Positions 14,203-22,691 of a stretch of 23,652 nt of DNA are shown here, in pieces. A program made the position numbers and the translations under genes. The notes under the pieces were generated by a model. The model was given only the letters and a program-made list of their open reading frames with translations, was not told the origin of the DNA and ran no database searches. This DNA is from DATATB01 sp036268995. Lineage in GTDB: Bacteria > Planctomycetota > Planctomycetia > Pirellulales > PNKZ01. The stretch is from positions 1 to 23,652 of the forward strand of contig DATATB010000112.1 in assembly GCA_036268995.1 (NCBI GenBank). Direction: 5' to 3'. How positions within the stretch are numbered: the stretch's first letter is position 1; each line of letters starts with the position of its first letter.

Positions 14203-14275
14203 TAGCTCGTAGGGGAATCGAACCCCTGCCTCCGGCTTGAAGGGCCGGCATCCTCAACCGCTAGACGAACGAGCC
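14203..14275 (-). tRNA. tRNA-Glu(TTC), with C33
   Basis: GGCTCGT pairs with ACGAGCT. Anticodon arm CCGGC-CCTTCAA-GCCGG gives TTC with C instead of U at position 33. T-arm AGGGG-TTCGATT-CCCCT. A73. Confidence 0.88.
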
Positions 14276-14310
14276 GTCTCTCTTGTCTATGCGCGCACCT
14301 CGAGCTCGAG

Positions 14311-14382
14311 TGGGTCGGGAGGCGCTCGAATCCTCGTCTGCGGCTTTTCAGACCGCCGCTACACCATCTCAGCTACCGACCC
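14311..14382 (-). tRNA. tRNA-Phe(GAA), first gene of the array
   Basis: GGGTCGG pairs perfectly with CCGACCC. D-stem GCTG/TAGC. Anticodon arm GCGGT-CTGAAAA-GCCGC gives GAA. T-loop TTCGAGC with an A53xG61 mismatch. A73. Its 5' end lies four bases from the T tract of the terminator-like hairpin. Confidence 0.92.
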
Positions 14383-14386
14383 AACG

Positions 14387-14424
14387 AAAAAAGCCCGATG
14401 TCCTTTGCGACACCGGGCTTTTTT
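14387..14424. terminator. Bidirectional intrinsic terminator directly before the tRNA array
   Basis: AAAAAAGCCCG (14387-14397) pairs with CGGGCTTTTTT (14414-14424), and TGTC pairs with GACA inside, leaving one A-C mismatch and a six-base loop. Both strands carry a GC stem followed by T6. On the minus strand the T tract ends four bases before tRNA-Phe. Confidence 0.85.
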
Positions 14425-14640
14425 GCGGAAGCCTTTGCAGTCCGTAGGACGGCCAGTGTCACAAGCGCAACGGATACAGTGGGAGCATATTCGCCGTACG
14501 TTCGGCAAAGCTCCTGGTACCGCTACGTTGGATCGAACTGGACCGTATGAACGACATGGCTGGATCGTGCTGGCTTGAAGTTTTCCTGTTGAACACGGCG
14601 GCAACATGCCGCCATACACCATTCTACCCCATTAGACGCG
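14425..14640 (-). other. Possible leader or small RNA upstream of the tRNA array
   Basis: About 215 bp upstream of the terminator, on the array strand. It holds a perfect hairpin GGCGGCA-(3)-TGCCGCC (14597-14613), further short inverted repeats such as GCCG-AACGTA-CGGC, and a GTTCGATCC string like a tRNA T-loop, but no complete cloverleaf. TAGAAT just upstream of the hairpin could be a -10 box, without a clear -35. No known RNA family was recognised. Confidence 0.3.
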
Positions 14641-14780
14641 AAGGGGTTTCGCTTGGTTCGCAAGAAAATTGGAAATTGCGTTGCGATTGCTTAGCGCGAT
14701 GACTCCGGGTGGCGAATTCCGGCGGGGACAGCATAATGGGCCGCTGAAACAAGCTCCGCGAGCAAGGAGGTTCAAACGGC

Positions 14781-15470
14781 ATGAGCAATTCGTTCGCCCC
14801 CGGCCCCACGCCAAACACGGTCCGCACCACCGATGGCAAAGTCCTCACGGCACCAGCCGATTGGATGCTCGTGCCGCCCGGCGATGCCGCTTTGACGCGC
14901 CGGGTGAAAGCGGCTGGCGATCATTGGGTCGTCGCCGAAAAGAAGGGCCGCAAGGTATTCTCACGCGGCATTTGGGCAGCGGCCAAGACTATCGACCGGA
15001 TACGTGCCGAACTCGAAGCCGAGCGGTCTACCGAGAGCTATGCCAAGAAGAAAACATCCAGCGCCCGCCGACGTGACAAGGCGCAGGCCGAGTACGTCGA
15101 AGACTTCCACGGTGCAGTGGTGGCGTATTTGGCCTTTCATCCGTCGCACGCGGATCTCGCCCAGCGGCTAGCTCGTGCAGTCACGGCCCATGCCACGCCG
15201 ATTGGCAGCGGCACGGTCGCCCGCACGAAACGTATCCCGGTCGAGCAGCGGGCCGAAGCCGCTGTCATCGCCTGGATGCGGCACCAGACTACCGGATACG
15301 ACGGAATGAAGGTTCCCAGGGTGAAAGGCAAGCGCCGAGAGATTCGCCGGATGCTGGCGCAGCGATCCAAGGAACTGCTGGCCCGGTATCGCCAGGGAGC
15401 GGCGAGTAAGGACGGCTGTCCGCTGCAGGCAGCGCTGGCCGGCCTCGTTCCCCGACCGGTCACTCCTTGA
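14781..15470 (+). CDS. DUF2293 domain-containing protein
   Basis: 229 residues. The start is fixed by AAGGAGGT about ten bases before the ATG. The C-terminal half (about residues 128-204) carries the DUF2293 signature, notably AVIAWMRHQTTGYDGM (161-176) and PRVKGKRREIRRML (179-192). This Arg/Lys-rich block suggests nucleic-acid contact, an inference. Residues 86-108 are a charged linker. No signal peptide or membrane segment is seen, so it is probably cytoplasmic. It is divergent from the tRNA array, with the leader region and terminator between them, and is followed directly by an LRR remnant and the 3' end of the kinase gene. The family has no agreed function. Confidence 0.88.
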   Translation: MSNSFAPGPTPNTVRTTDGKVLTAPADWMLVPPGDAALTRRVKAAGDHWVVAEKKGRKVFSRGIWAAAKTIDRIRAELEAERSTESYAKKKTSSARRRDKAQAEYVEDFHGAVVAYLAFHPSHADLAQRLARAVTAHATPIGSGTVARTKRIPVEQRAEAAVIAWMRHQTTGYDGMKVPRVKGKRREIRRMLAQRSKELLARYRQGAASKDGCPLQAALAGLVPRPVTP

Positions 15471-15639
15471 GCAAATGCTAGGGAAGGCAGTTCAACTTCA
15501 CGTCATCCAGATAATAAACTGTCGAACCAGCCATCAGCGGCGGCCGCCGCATTACCGGATGCTGCCAGGCCGGCGACCTCTGGATGACTTGCATTGGGAA
15601 GTCGCGGCAGGCCGCTGGAGGTTCGTGCAACTGTGAAGC

Positions 15640-15693
15640 GCGCAAGTCACGGATCAAGGCCTCGCGCAGCTCAAATCGCTGGCCCGGCTTCAT
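15640..15693 (+). pseudogene. Decayed leucine-rich-repeat fragment, inverted relative to the kinase gene
   Basis: On the plus strand, codons for QVTDQGLAQLKSLARLH are visible, nearly identical in DNA to kinase codons for QITDQGLAQLKSLTRL at 16062-16115 on the other strand. The similarity may start weakly at about 15548 (CGCATTACCG). There is no start and stops interrupt it, so it is a fragment, either of an inverted duplication or of a lost LRR gene. A minus-strand string ending VYYLDDVKLNCLP at 15478-15530 also looks like the tail of some other lost protein, with low certainty. Confidence 0.55.
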
Positions 15694-18600
15694 CGATCGA
15701 CGCGGCAGCGGGGTAAGGCCTGGCGGAGGCTGGCTATCCCCTTGTCAGTGACCGAGGGGCCAACGAGGAGAGTTTTAAGTGTCGTGAGTCCGCCGAGCTT
15801 CTGCACGCCCGCGTCGGAGACATTGGTCTCGCGTAGATACAGGTTGCGCAGGTTCACGTTTTCGGCGAGGCTGGCCACGCCCTGGTCGGTGATGCGCGTC
15901 TTGCTGAGATCCAGCGAGTCCAGCCCGCTAAAGCGCCGTAATTGAGCGACGCCCGCATCGCCGAACGGCGTATTGGACACGTTGAGATTATTCAGCAATT
16001 CGCTGGGAGTCCACTGCGCGAAACCGCTGCCGGTGACGGGCGTGCCGACGACTGCCAAGTGCTTCAGCCTGGTCAGCGATTTAAGCTGCGCGAGGCCTTG
16101 ATCGGTGATTTGCGCGCTGTTGAGCACCAGGTAATTCAGCGACGTCAGCCGGGCAAGCGCCGGCATGCCGCGGTCGGTAATCCGATTGCAACCGCTCACA
16201 TTCAGCTCCTCGAGCGCTGGGAGATCGGTCAATTGCGACAGGCCCACGTCGCCAATCGTATTGCCGTTGAGCCACAGCTTTTTCAACGACGGCAGGCCGC
16301 GCAGGGGGAGTGCCGCTTCGTCCAGCCCGTTCATGTTGCTCAGCCGCAGCTCGACGACCGTGACCGGCCCGGCGGGCAAAGCCGAAGGATCAGGGATTTT
16401 TACTGGCTTGCCCGAAGCCGAACCCACGATCACCGTCCCTTTGACGCCCAGTGCCCAGAGCGCGAGTTGGCGCTCATCTCCCTTCTTGCCCAGGTGCGTG
16501 GTCCTGCCAGTCGGTGCGGTGGCGCTTGCGACTCGCGAGGCGACGTCGAAATTGTTTTTCCTGCGCGGACGTAGTCCGATGCTGGCGAGCGAAGCGTTGC
16601 TGCCAGGCGGAAGGAAATCGTCCTGGTTCCCCAACCAGACGTTTCGCACCTGGCCGGTGAAGCGGCACTTCTTGCGAGCATCGGCGCCGATCAATAAGGG
16701 CATCGGCCGGTCGAAATTCGGCGTCACCTTTGCCGGCTCTTGCTTGGCGAGCCGACCATTGAGGTAGGCAGCAAATTCACGGTCGACGGCATCGAACCGG
16801 ACGATCAAATCGAGCCATTGCCCAACTAGGGCCCTATCGATCGGAATCTGCAGTTCATGGTCGACGTTGGCTTTGCAGTCGGACATCCAGGCATGCAGGA
16901 CAGCGTCGTCTTGGCCCACAGCCATGGGATTGTGGCCGGCGCGTGAATCGCCCCAGTAGAAGATCATGTGGCTGCCGGGTTCGAGATTCGGCAACTGCAC
17001 GCTGAGCTTGAGCGTCCAACTCTTGTCCAGTTCGAAACTCGGCCCGAGTTTGATCGGATAGCTTTGCGCTTGGCAGTCGAAGGTTTCCGGTAGCGATACC
17101 CCGTTAGCAACCGTTGCGGTCGAGGTATCGGCGCTGCCGGTCGGCGAATACTCGTCTTGATTCCCCAGCCACACGTTACGCAGTTGTCCGTAATAGCGCT
17201 GCCCGGTTTCATGCTCGCCGCCCAGGAACATCTTCATCGGCCGGTCGGCCGTCGGCACAACCAACGATTTGCCTTGAGCGAACAACTCGCCGTCCAGGTA
17301 CATCGAGACGTCGTTCTGCGCGGCATCGTAATGGACCGCCGCACGGTGCCAACTGCCCACGACGTCCGCAGAGACTTTCCGCCCGAGCACAAACGTATCG
17401 TCCTTCTTCTTTCGGGCGTCGCACAGCCGCGTTTCCAACGTCTCGTGATCCAGCCGCAGACAGATCGGGTCGTGCGACCCTCGCCCGTCGCCCCAGAAAA
17501 ACAACTGATGACTGCCGTTATCGAGGTTCGTGGGCAGGAACTCGAGCAGCAGAGTCCAATTTTTCTGGCTGTTGAAATCGGGGCCCGCCGTCACGGGATA
17601 AGCTTGCACGCTGCAATCGAACTGCTGCGGCAGCGAGAATCCATTGGCGACCGGCATCGGAGAGCTTGCTGCTCGGATTGAGATCTTGCCTCCTAATTCA
17701 GCCAGCCGCTTTTCGACTCGCGCTTTCGACAGTCCCGACAGCCCGGGCTCGGCCCGGGTGTACCAATAAGCGGCACCGGCGCGCAGATCGGCCTTGTCCT
17801 TGGTCTTGGCTTTTTCAGCCGCGGCAAACCAGGCATCGCCCCGACCCACCTGGACGTCAGGCTCATCCGCGGGCTTGAGATTCTCGACGGCCAGGTCTCT
17901 TAAGGGGCCATCCGAGCCCCTGGCCAGATGCGTGATTCCCTGCTCCCAGTCTCCCCGGACGAAACACAGGTAGCGGCCGGCCGCCAGATTCGCCACTGGG
18001 TCGTCAGCGTTTTCGGCCAAGGTTTCTTGGGCCTTCTGCCAGGCGTTCCATTGCTGCCGGGCCACGGCCAGCGATTTGCCAGCTTCGACGGCCAGCTTCG
18101 CCAGGGCTGGGTCCTTCGCCTTGCGAGCGGTCACGGCGGCGACGTCGGCAAACCGCTTCGCATCCTCGAAATCTTCGGCCGCTTGGGCTTCGTCGACGCG
18201 TGCCAGCGCCGCTTCCGCAATCGAGTGATTCGCTTCGGCCGGGTGCGGATGGGCCGCCATCTCAGTCAGGGCCGAGGCCAAAACATCCAGCGGCGCGACC
18301 GCGAAGCGTCTCGACAGCATGTCGATCGCCCGTTCGACCAATTCGGGATCCGCCGCGTCGACGGCCATTTCGGAAGCCTCGTGCACGACGACGTACCAGG
18401 CCGTGGCGTCATCTTTGGCTTGGGCCGATGCGTCGAGCAGCTTTTGGGCTAATATCGCTTTGGCTTCAGGCTGCTTGGCTTGAGCATAGTCCTCTTTATA
18501 AAGGTCTTTGATCATCGCCAGCGAAGCACGCTGGGCTTCGGCACTGGGCACCGGCAAGCGGCCATCACCCTCGGCCGCCAGAGCCGCGGGCGCTGTAGCG

Positions 18601-20204
18601 ACCGACGCTGGGGAGTGTGCCGCCACAACCGGCACGGTCGGCACCGCGTTTGGCCCAGGCGGGGTCGAAGTGACTTCTGCGGCGGTCGACGCAACAGCCG
18701 GCAACGCTGGCTCGGAGGCAACCGGGGACACTAGCGGGGCAACAGTCGCCGACGGTTCTTTGGCAGGCATCACCTCGACCGGTTGCGGCGCCGACGATTC
18801 TTCGTTAGCCGTCACCGCGGTCGAGCGGTTCGGTTGTTCGGTGCTCGCTGGAGCCGCGACCGCCTCCGTAGCGGGTGGTTGATCGGTTTCTGGCAGCGAG
18901 GGACGCTCGGCCTGCGCCGTTGGTTGCGGCTTAGAGCCGAACATGACCCAAGCCCCGCCGCCAGCCGCCAGCAGCAGCACGACGACGGCCGCGGCCAGTG
19001 GCAGATTGGCGCTTTTTTTCTTGCGCCCCTTGCTCGAACTCGCCTGAAATCCGGGAAGCCGAATGCTTTCCGCGTTCCTGACGCCGCTGGTCGCGGTTGC
19101 GATGGAAACCGCCAGCGGTTGCACAAGGATCGGTGCCGCAGCCACCGGCACGGGCCGTGCCACCGTCGGCTCGTTGCGCAGGGTTTCGATCGCGGCGGCC
19201 AATTCCTTGGCCGTCTGGAAACGGGCGTCAGGCGACTTGGCCACCAGGCGAGCGAAGAGCTGTTCGACCGCCGGCGAAATGTCCGGCCGCAGCTTCGATA
19301 GCAGCGGGATGGCGGTCTGTTGATGGGCGGTCAGCCGTTTCATCACCGTGTCGCCACCGTACGGAGGCCGGCCGGTGAGCAGGTAATGCAAGACGCAGCC
19401 CAGGCTGTAGAGATCGCTCCGGGCGTCAGCCTGCCGGCTATCCATGGCCTGTTCGGGCGCCATGTAATCGATAGTGCCCATGATGCTGCCGGTATGCGTC
19501 AGATCGGCGCTGGGCCCCGCTCGCGGATCGGCCAATGGGTCGGCCATGCGTGCCAGTCCCATGTCCAAAATCTTGACGGCACCCTTTTTATCCAGCAGCA
19601 GGTTCGAGGGTTTGATGTCGCGGTGCACGACTCCCAAATCGTGCGCGTGCTCCAGCCCGCGAGCCGCCTGCAACACAAGGTCGAGGGCGTCGTTCACCGG
19701 CAAGATGCCCTGCTTCTTCACGACGGCGGCCAGGTCGGCCCCCTCGACATATTCCATGACCAGAAAGTGCATGCCGCCGGCTTCGTCGGCGTCGTAGGCA
19801 GTAACGATGTTGGGATGGGTCAGCCGGGCCGCGGCCTTGACCTCGCGCTGAAATCGGACGACGGCATCAGGCGAATCGAGCAGCTTCTTCGAGAGCAGCT
19901 TGAGTGCGACGACGCGATCCATCCGCCGGTGTCGGGCTCGAAACACTTGCCCCATGCCGCCGGCGCCGAGCTTGTCGAGGATCAGGTAATTGCCCAAAAG
20001 CAGGCCGTCGGATTTTTCCTGGTAGATCGCCGCGGCTTGAAAACGGGTGAGCTTGCCTTCGCGAACCAGGCCGCGTGCCAACTCGTCGGCGTCGACTCCG
20101 CGCTTTTCCGCCGGGAGGCCTTGCGCCAAGCTCTGCACTTCTTCCGATGCCATGATGCCGGAAGTGGCAAGAGCCTGCAGAAATTGTTCAACGGAAATCG
20201 ACAC
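15690..20204 (-). CDS. Membrane Ser/Thr protein kinase (Hanks type) with two LamG-like domains and C-terminal LRRs
   Basis: 1,504 residues from the GTG at 20204 (VSISVEQFLQALATSG); the open frame continues to 20423 but that part has no family likeness. Residues 1-70 are a helical N-terminal region. The kinase domain covers about 75-345: GAGGMGQV (80-87), catalytic lysine in VALK (K102), HRDIKPSN (194-201), DMG in place of DFG (214-216), then GTIDYMAPEQ. A basic stretch and one membrane helix follow at about 401-423, then a Pro/Ala/Thr linker and a helical region to about 840. Two tandem LamG/concanavalin-like domains (about 850-1025 and 1030-1200), each ending NVWLGNQD, are followed by about nine LRRs (1272-1500). 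The cytoplasmic kinase probably senses extracytoplasmic ligands through the distal domains. Ligand and targets unknown. Confidence 0.93.
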   Translation of the reverse strand: MSISVEQFLQALATSGIMASEEVQSLAQGLPAEKRGVDADELARGLVREGKLTRFQAAAIYQEKSDGLLLGNYLILDKLGAGGMGQVFRARHRRMDRVVALKLLSKKLLDSPDAVVRFQREVKAAARLTHPNIVTAYDADEAGGMHFLVMEYVEGADLAAVVKKQGILPVNDALDLVLQAARGLEHAHDLGVVHRDIKPSNLLLDKKGAVKILDMGLARMADPLADPRAGPSADLTHTGSIMGTIDYMAPEQAMDSRQADARSDLYSLGCVLHYLLTGRPPYGGDTVMKRLTAHQQTAIPLLSKLRPDISPAVEQLFARLVAKSPDARFQTAKELAAAIETLRNEPTVARPVPVAAAPILVQPLAVSIATATSGVRNAESIRLPGFQASSSKGRKKKSANLPLAAAVVVLLLAAGGGAWVMFGSKPQPTAQAERPSLPETDQPPATEAVAAPASTEQPNRSTAVTANEESSAPQPVEVMPAKEPSATVAPLVSPVASEPALPAVASTAAEVTSTPPGPNAVPTVPVVAAHSPASVATAPAALAAEGDGRLPVPSAEAQRASLAMIKDLYKEDYAQAKQPEAKAILAQKLLDASAQAKDDATAWYVVVHEASEMAVDAADPELVERAIDMLSRRFAVAPLDVLASALTEMAAHPHPAEANHSIAEAALARVDEAQAAEDFEDAKRFADVAAVTARKAKDPALAKLAVEAGKSLAVARQQWNAWQKAQETLAENADDPVANLAAGRYLCFVRGDWEQGITHLARGSDGPLRDLAVENLKPADEPDVQVGRGDAWFAAAEKAKTKDKADLRAGAAYWYTRAEPGLSGLSKARVEKRLAELGGKISIRAASSPMPVANGFSLPQQFDCSVQAYPVTAGPDFNSQKNWTLLLEFLPTNLDNGSHQLFFWGDGRGSHDPICLRLDHETLETRLCDARKKKDDTFVLGRKVSADVVGSWHRAAVHYDAAQNDVSMYLDGELFAQGKSLVVPTADRPMKMFLGGEHETGQRYYGQLRNVWLGNQDEYSPTGSADTSTATVANGVSLPETFDCQAQSYPIKLGPSFELDKSWTLKLSVQLPNLEPGSHMIFYWGDSRAGHNPMAVGQDDAVLHAWMSDCKANVDHELQIPIDRALVGQWLDLIVRFDAVDREFAAYLNGRLAKQEPAKVTPNFDRPMPLLIGADARKKCRFTGQVRNVWLGNQDDFLPPGSNASLASIGLRPRRKNNFDVASRVASATAPTGRTTHLGKKGDERQLALWALGVKGTVIVGSASGKPVKIPDPSALPAGPVTVVELRLSNMNGLDEAALPLRGLPSLKKLWLNGNTIGDVGLSQLTDLPALEELNVSGCNRITDRGMPALARLTSLNYLVLNSAQITDQGLAQLKSLTRLKHLAVVGTPVTGSGFAQWTPSELLNNLNVSNTPFGDAGVAQLRRFSGLDSLDLSKTRITDQGVASLAENVNLRNLYLRETNVSDAGVQKLGGLTTLKTLLVGPSVTDKGIASLRQALPRCRVDR

Positions 20205-20454
20205 CGTACACCCGGCCAGCGAGCGGCAAGAAACAATTACAAAGCCGTGGCTTTGATTGTAGGTGCTGCCCGGATTGCCTCGCAAGAAACTTATCGGCGA
20301 AGCGTTTAGGGCCAAATAGCGCTCTCGGCTGGCTGGGCGATGCTCATGGCACTTGCCTCGCTCCGCGTCTAGGGCGCCAGCAGGGCTGTCCGCGCCCCCC
20401 GCGACTCTGATACCTTGTGGCAAGATGCCGTGAGCACCCAGTCAGAGACGTCCG
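20205..20454. other. Divergent intergenic region between the kinase and tdh
   Basis: About 250 bp between two divergent genes and therefore expected to hold both promoters. No convincing -35/-10 pair, operator or riboswitch was recognised. The weak GGCCGGGTG before the kinase GTG is the only ribosome-site candidate there. Confidence 0.4.
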
Positions 20455-21495
20455 ATGCGAACGATGAAAGCGCTGGTGAAAAAGAAGGCCGAGCCCGGGC
20501 TGTGGCTGGAAGACGTGCCGGTGCCGGAGATTGGCATCAACGACGTGCTGGTCGAGGTGCTGCGAACCGGCATCTGCGGCACCGACGTGCATATCTACAA
20601 TTGGGATGCCTGGGCGCAGAAGACCATCCCCGTGCCGCTGGTGATCGGGCACGAATTCGTGGGTCGGATCGTCGAGGTGGGGAGCAACGTCCACGATTTC
20701 CATGCGGGCGAAATCGTCAGCGGCGAAGGTCACGTCGTGTGCGGGCGCTGCCGCAACTGCCTGGCCGGTCGCCGCCACTTGTGCAAAGACACCAAGGGCA
20801 TCGGCGTGCAGCGGCCGGGGGCTTTTGCCGAATACCTGGCGCTGCCGATGACCAACGTCTGGGTTCATCACGCGGCTATTGCTCGCGACGTGCAAGCAAT
20901 CTTCGACCCGCTGGGCAACGCCGTACACACCGCGCTACAGTTCAACGTGCTGGGTGAAGACGTGCTCATCACCGGGGCCGGGCCGATCGGCATCATGGCC
21001 GCCGCCGTTGCAAGGCACGCCGGCGCCCGCTTTGTGGTGATCACGGATGTGAATCCGTACCGGCTCGAACTGTCGCGAAAAATGGGAGTGACGCGAGCCG
21101 TCAACGTGCAGCAGCAATCGATTGCCGCCACGGCACGCGAGCTGGGCATGAAAGAAGGCTTCGACGTCGGGCTGGAAATGTCGGGCAATCCCTCGGCTTT
21201 CCGCGACATGCTGGCCAACATGTGTCACGGCGGCAAGATCGCCATGCTCGGCATCCCTGCGGCCGAAATGGCCATCGACTGGTCGACGGTCATCTTCAAC
21301 ATGCTCACGATCCACGGCATCTATGGCCGCGAAATGTACGAAACCTGGTACAAGATGACCGTGATGCTCGAGTCCGGGCTGGAGATTAGCCCGATCATCA
21401 CGCACCATTTCCCGTATCAAGAGTTCGAAAAAGGCTTTGCCGCCATGCGTTCTGGCGAGTCGGGCAAAGTCGTGCTGACTTGGAAGGAAGGTTGA
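20455..21495 (+). CDS. tdh: L-threonine 3-dehydrogenase
   Basis: 346 residues; the start could also be the ATG at 20464 (MKALVKK), which matches the E. coli start. Oxidises L-threonine to 2-amino-3-ketobutyrate with NAD, in the cytoplasm. It matches E. coli Tdh along its length: catalytic-zinc cysteine in TGICGTDVHIYNWD (C41), GHEFVG (65-70), the structural zinc cysteines C96, C99, C102 and C110, the NAD-binding GAGPIGIMAA, and GIYGREMYETWYKM. It is followed five bases later by kbl, so the two enzymes form the usual threonine-to-glycine operon. The E. coli protein is 341 residues. Confidence 0.97.
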   Translation: MRTMKALVKKKAEPGLWLEDVPVPEIGINDVLVEVLRTGICGTDVHIYNWDAWAQKTIPVPLVIGHEFVGRIVEVGSNVHDFHAGEIVSGEGHVVCGRCRNCLAGRRHLCKDTKGIGVQRPGAFAEYLALPMTNVWVHHAAIARDVQAIFDPLGNAVHTALQFNVLGEDVLITGAGPIGIMAAAVARHAGARFVVITDVNPYRLELSRKMGVTRAVNVQQQSIAATARELGMKEGFDVGLEMSGNPSAFRDMLANMCHGGKIAMLGIPAAEMAIDWSTVIFNMLTIHGIYGREMYETWYKMTVMLESGLEISPIITHHFPYQEFEKGFAAMRSGESGKVVLTWKEG

Positions 21496-21500
21496 TCGCC

Positions 21501-22691
21501 ATGTCCTACGCGCGCTTTCAACAGCATCTCGACGGCCAGCTGCAGCAGATTCGCGACGACGGCCTGTTCAAAACGGAACGCGTGATCAGCTCGCCGCAGC
21601 AAGCCCGCGTGAGCGTGGGTTCGCAGGCGGGATTGCTGAACCTGTGCGCGAACAATTACCTGGGCCTGGCCGCGCACCCTGCCGTTTGCGAAGCGGCGGC
21701 CGAGGGGCTGCGTCAGTGGGGCTACGGCATGGCCAGCGTGCGGTTCATCTGCGGCACTCAGCAACCGCACAAGCAGTTGGAAACCGCCCTGTCGCAGTTT
21801 CTCGGCACCGACGACACGATCCTCTATTCTTCCTGCTGGGATGCCAACGGCGGCTTGTTCGAGACGATTCTCGGCGCCGAAGATGCCGTGATTTCCGACG
21901 AGCTGAACCATGCCTCGATTATTGACGGCATCCGGCTTTGCAAGGCGCAGCGTCACCGGTATCGCAACAACGACATGGCCGATCTCGAAGCGAAGCTCAA
22001 AGACGCCCGGCAATCGCGGTTTCGCGTCATCGCCACCGATGGCGTCTTTTCGATGGACGGCACGATCGCCAACCTGCCGGCAATCTGCGAATTGGCCGAC
22101 CAATACGACGCCCTGGTGATGGTCGACGATTCGCACGCCTGCGGTTTTCTCGGTGCGCGTGGCCGCGGCACGCCCGAATTTCGCGGCGTGCAGGGCCGGA
22201 TCGACATGCTCACCGGCACGTTGGGCAAGGCGCTGGGCGGCGGCAGCGGTGGTTACACGAGCGGCCGGCGCGAGATCGTCGAATTGCTGCGGCAGCGCTC
22301 GAGGCCTTACCTGTTCTCCAACTCGCTGCCTCCGCCAATCATCGCCGCCACGCTGCGGGCCTTGTCGCTCATCTCGTCATCGACCGAGCTGCGCGACCGG
22401 CTGGAGTCGAACACGCGTTGGTTTCGCCAGCGCATGACCGAACTGGGCTTTCAGATCGTGCCGGGCCAGCATCCGATTGTGCCGATCATGCTGGGCGACG
22501 CAGGGCTGGCGGCTCGCATGGCCCAGCGGCTGCTGGAAAAGGGCGTGTACGTGATCGGTTTCTGGTATCCGGTCGTGCCGCAAGGCAAGGCGCGGATCCG
22601 CACGCAGGTTTCGGCAGTTCATACGGCCGACGACCTCCGCTTTGCCGCCGACGCGTTTGCGGCCGTGAAAAAAGAACTGGCCATCGACTGA
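21501..22691 (+). CDS. kbl: Glycine C-acetyltransferase (2-amino-3-ketobutyrate CoA ligase)
   Basis: 396 residues from the ATG at 21501, preceded by GGAAGGAAGG; an in-frame ATG at 21480 lies inside tdh and is rejected. A PLP enzyme of the alpha-oxoamine synthase family: it splits 2-amino-3-ketobutyrate with CoA into glycine and acetyl-CoA, directly using the Tdh product, which is unstable. Visible motifs are NNYLGLA (51-57), GTQQPHKQLE, the PLP-contacting VDDSHACGFLG (208-218) and the Schiff-base lysine K243 in TGTLGKALGG. E. coli Kbl is 398 residues with K244. Translational coupling with tdh is likely. Confidence 0.97.
   Translation: MSYARFQQHLDGQLQQIRDDGLFKTERVISSPQQARVSVGSQAGLLNLCANNYLGLAAHPAVCEAAAEGLRQWGYGMASVRFICGTQQPHKQLETALSQFLGTDDTILYSSCWDANGGLFETILGAEDAVISDELNHASIIDGIRLCKAQRHRYRNNDMADLEAKLKDARQSRFRVIATDGVFSMDGTIANLPAICELADQYDALVMVDDSHACGFLGARGRGTPEFRGVQGRIDMLTGTLGKALGGGSGGYTSGRREIVELLRQRSRPYLFSNSLPPPIIAATLRALSLISSSTELRDRLESNTRWFRQRMTELGFQIVPGQHPIVPIMLGDAGLAARMAQRLLEKGVYVIGFWYPVVPQGKARIRTQVSAVHTADDLRFAADAFAAVKKELAID

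Noticed and set aside
14520..14640. A possible degenerate tRNA (hairpin GGCGG-CATGTTG-CCGCC with a nearby GTTCGATCC).
   Set aside because: Arms do not assemble into a cloverleaf with a paired acceptor. It is kept only as part of the leader region.
20205..20423. An N-terminal extension of the kinase to 20423.
   Set aside because: The added 73 residues have no domain or signal. VSISVEQF at 20204 matches the usual family start.
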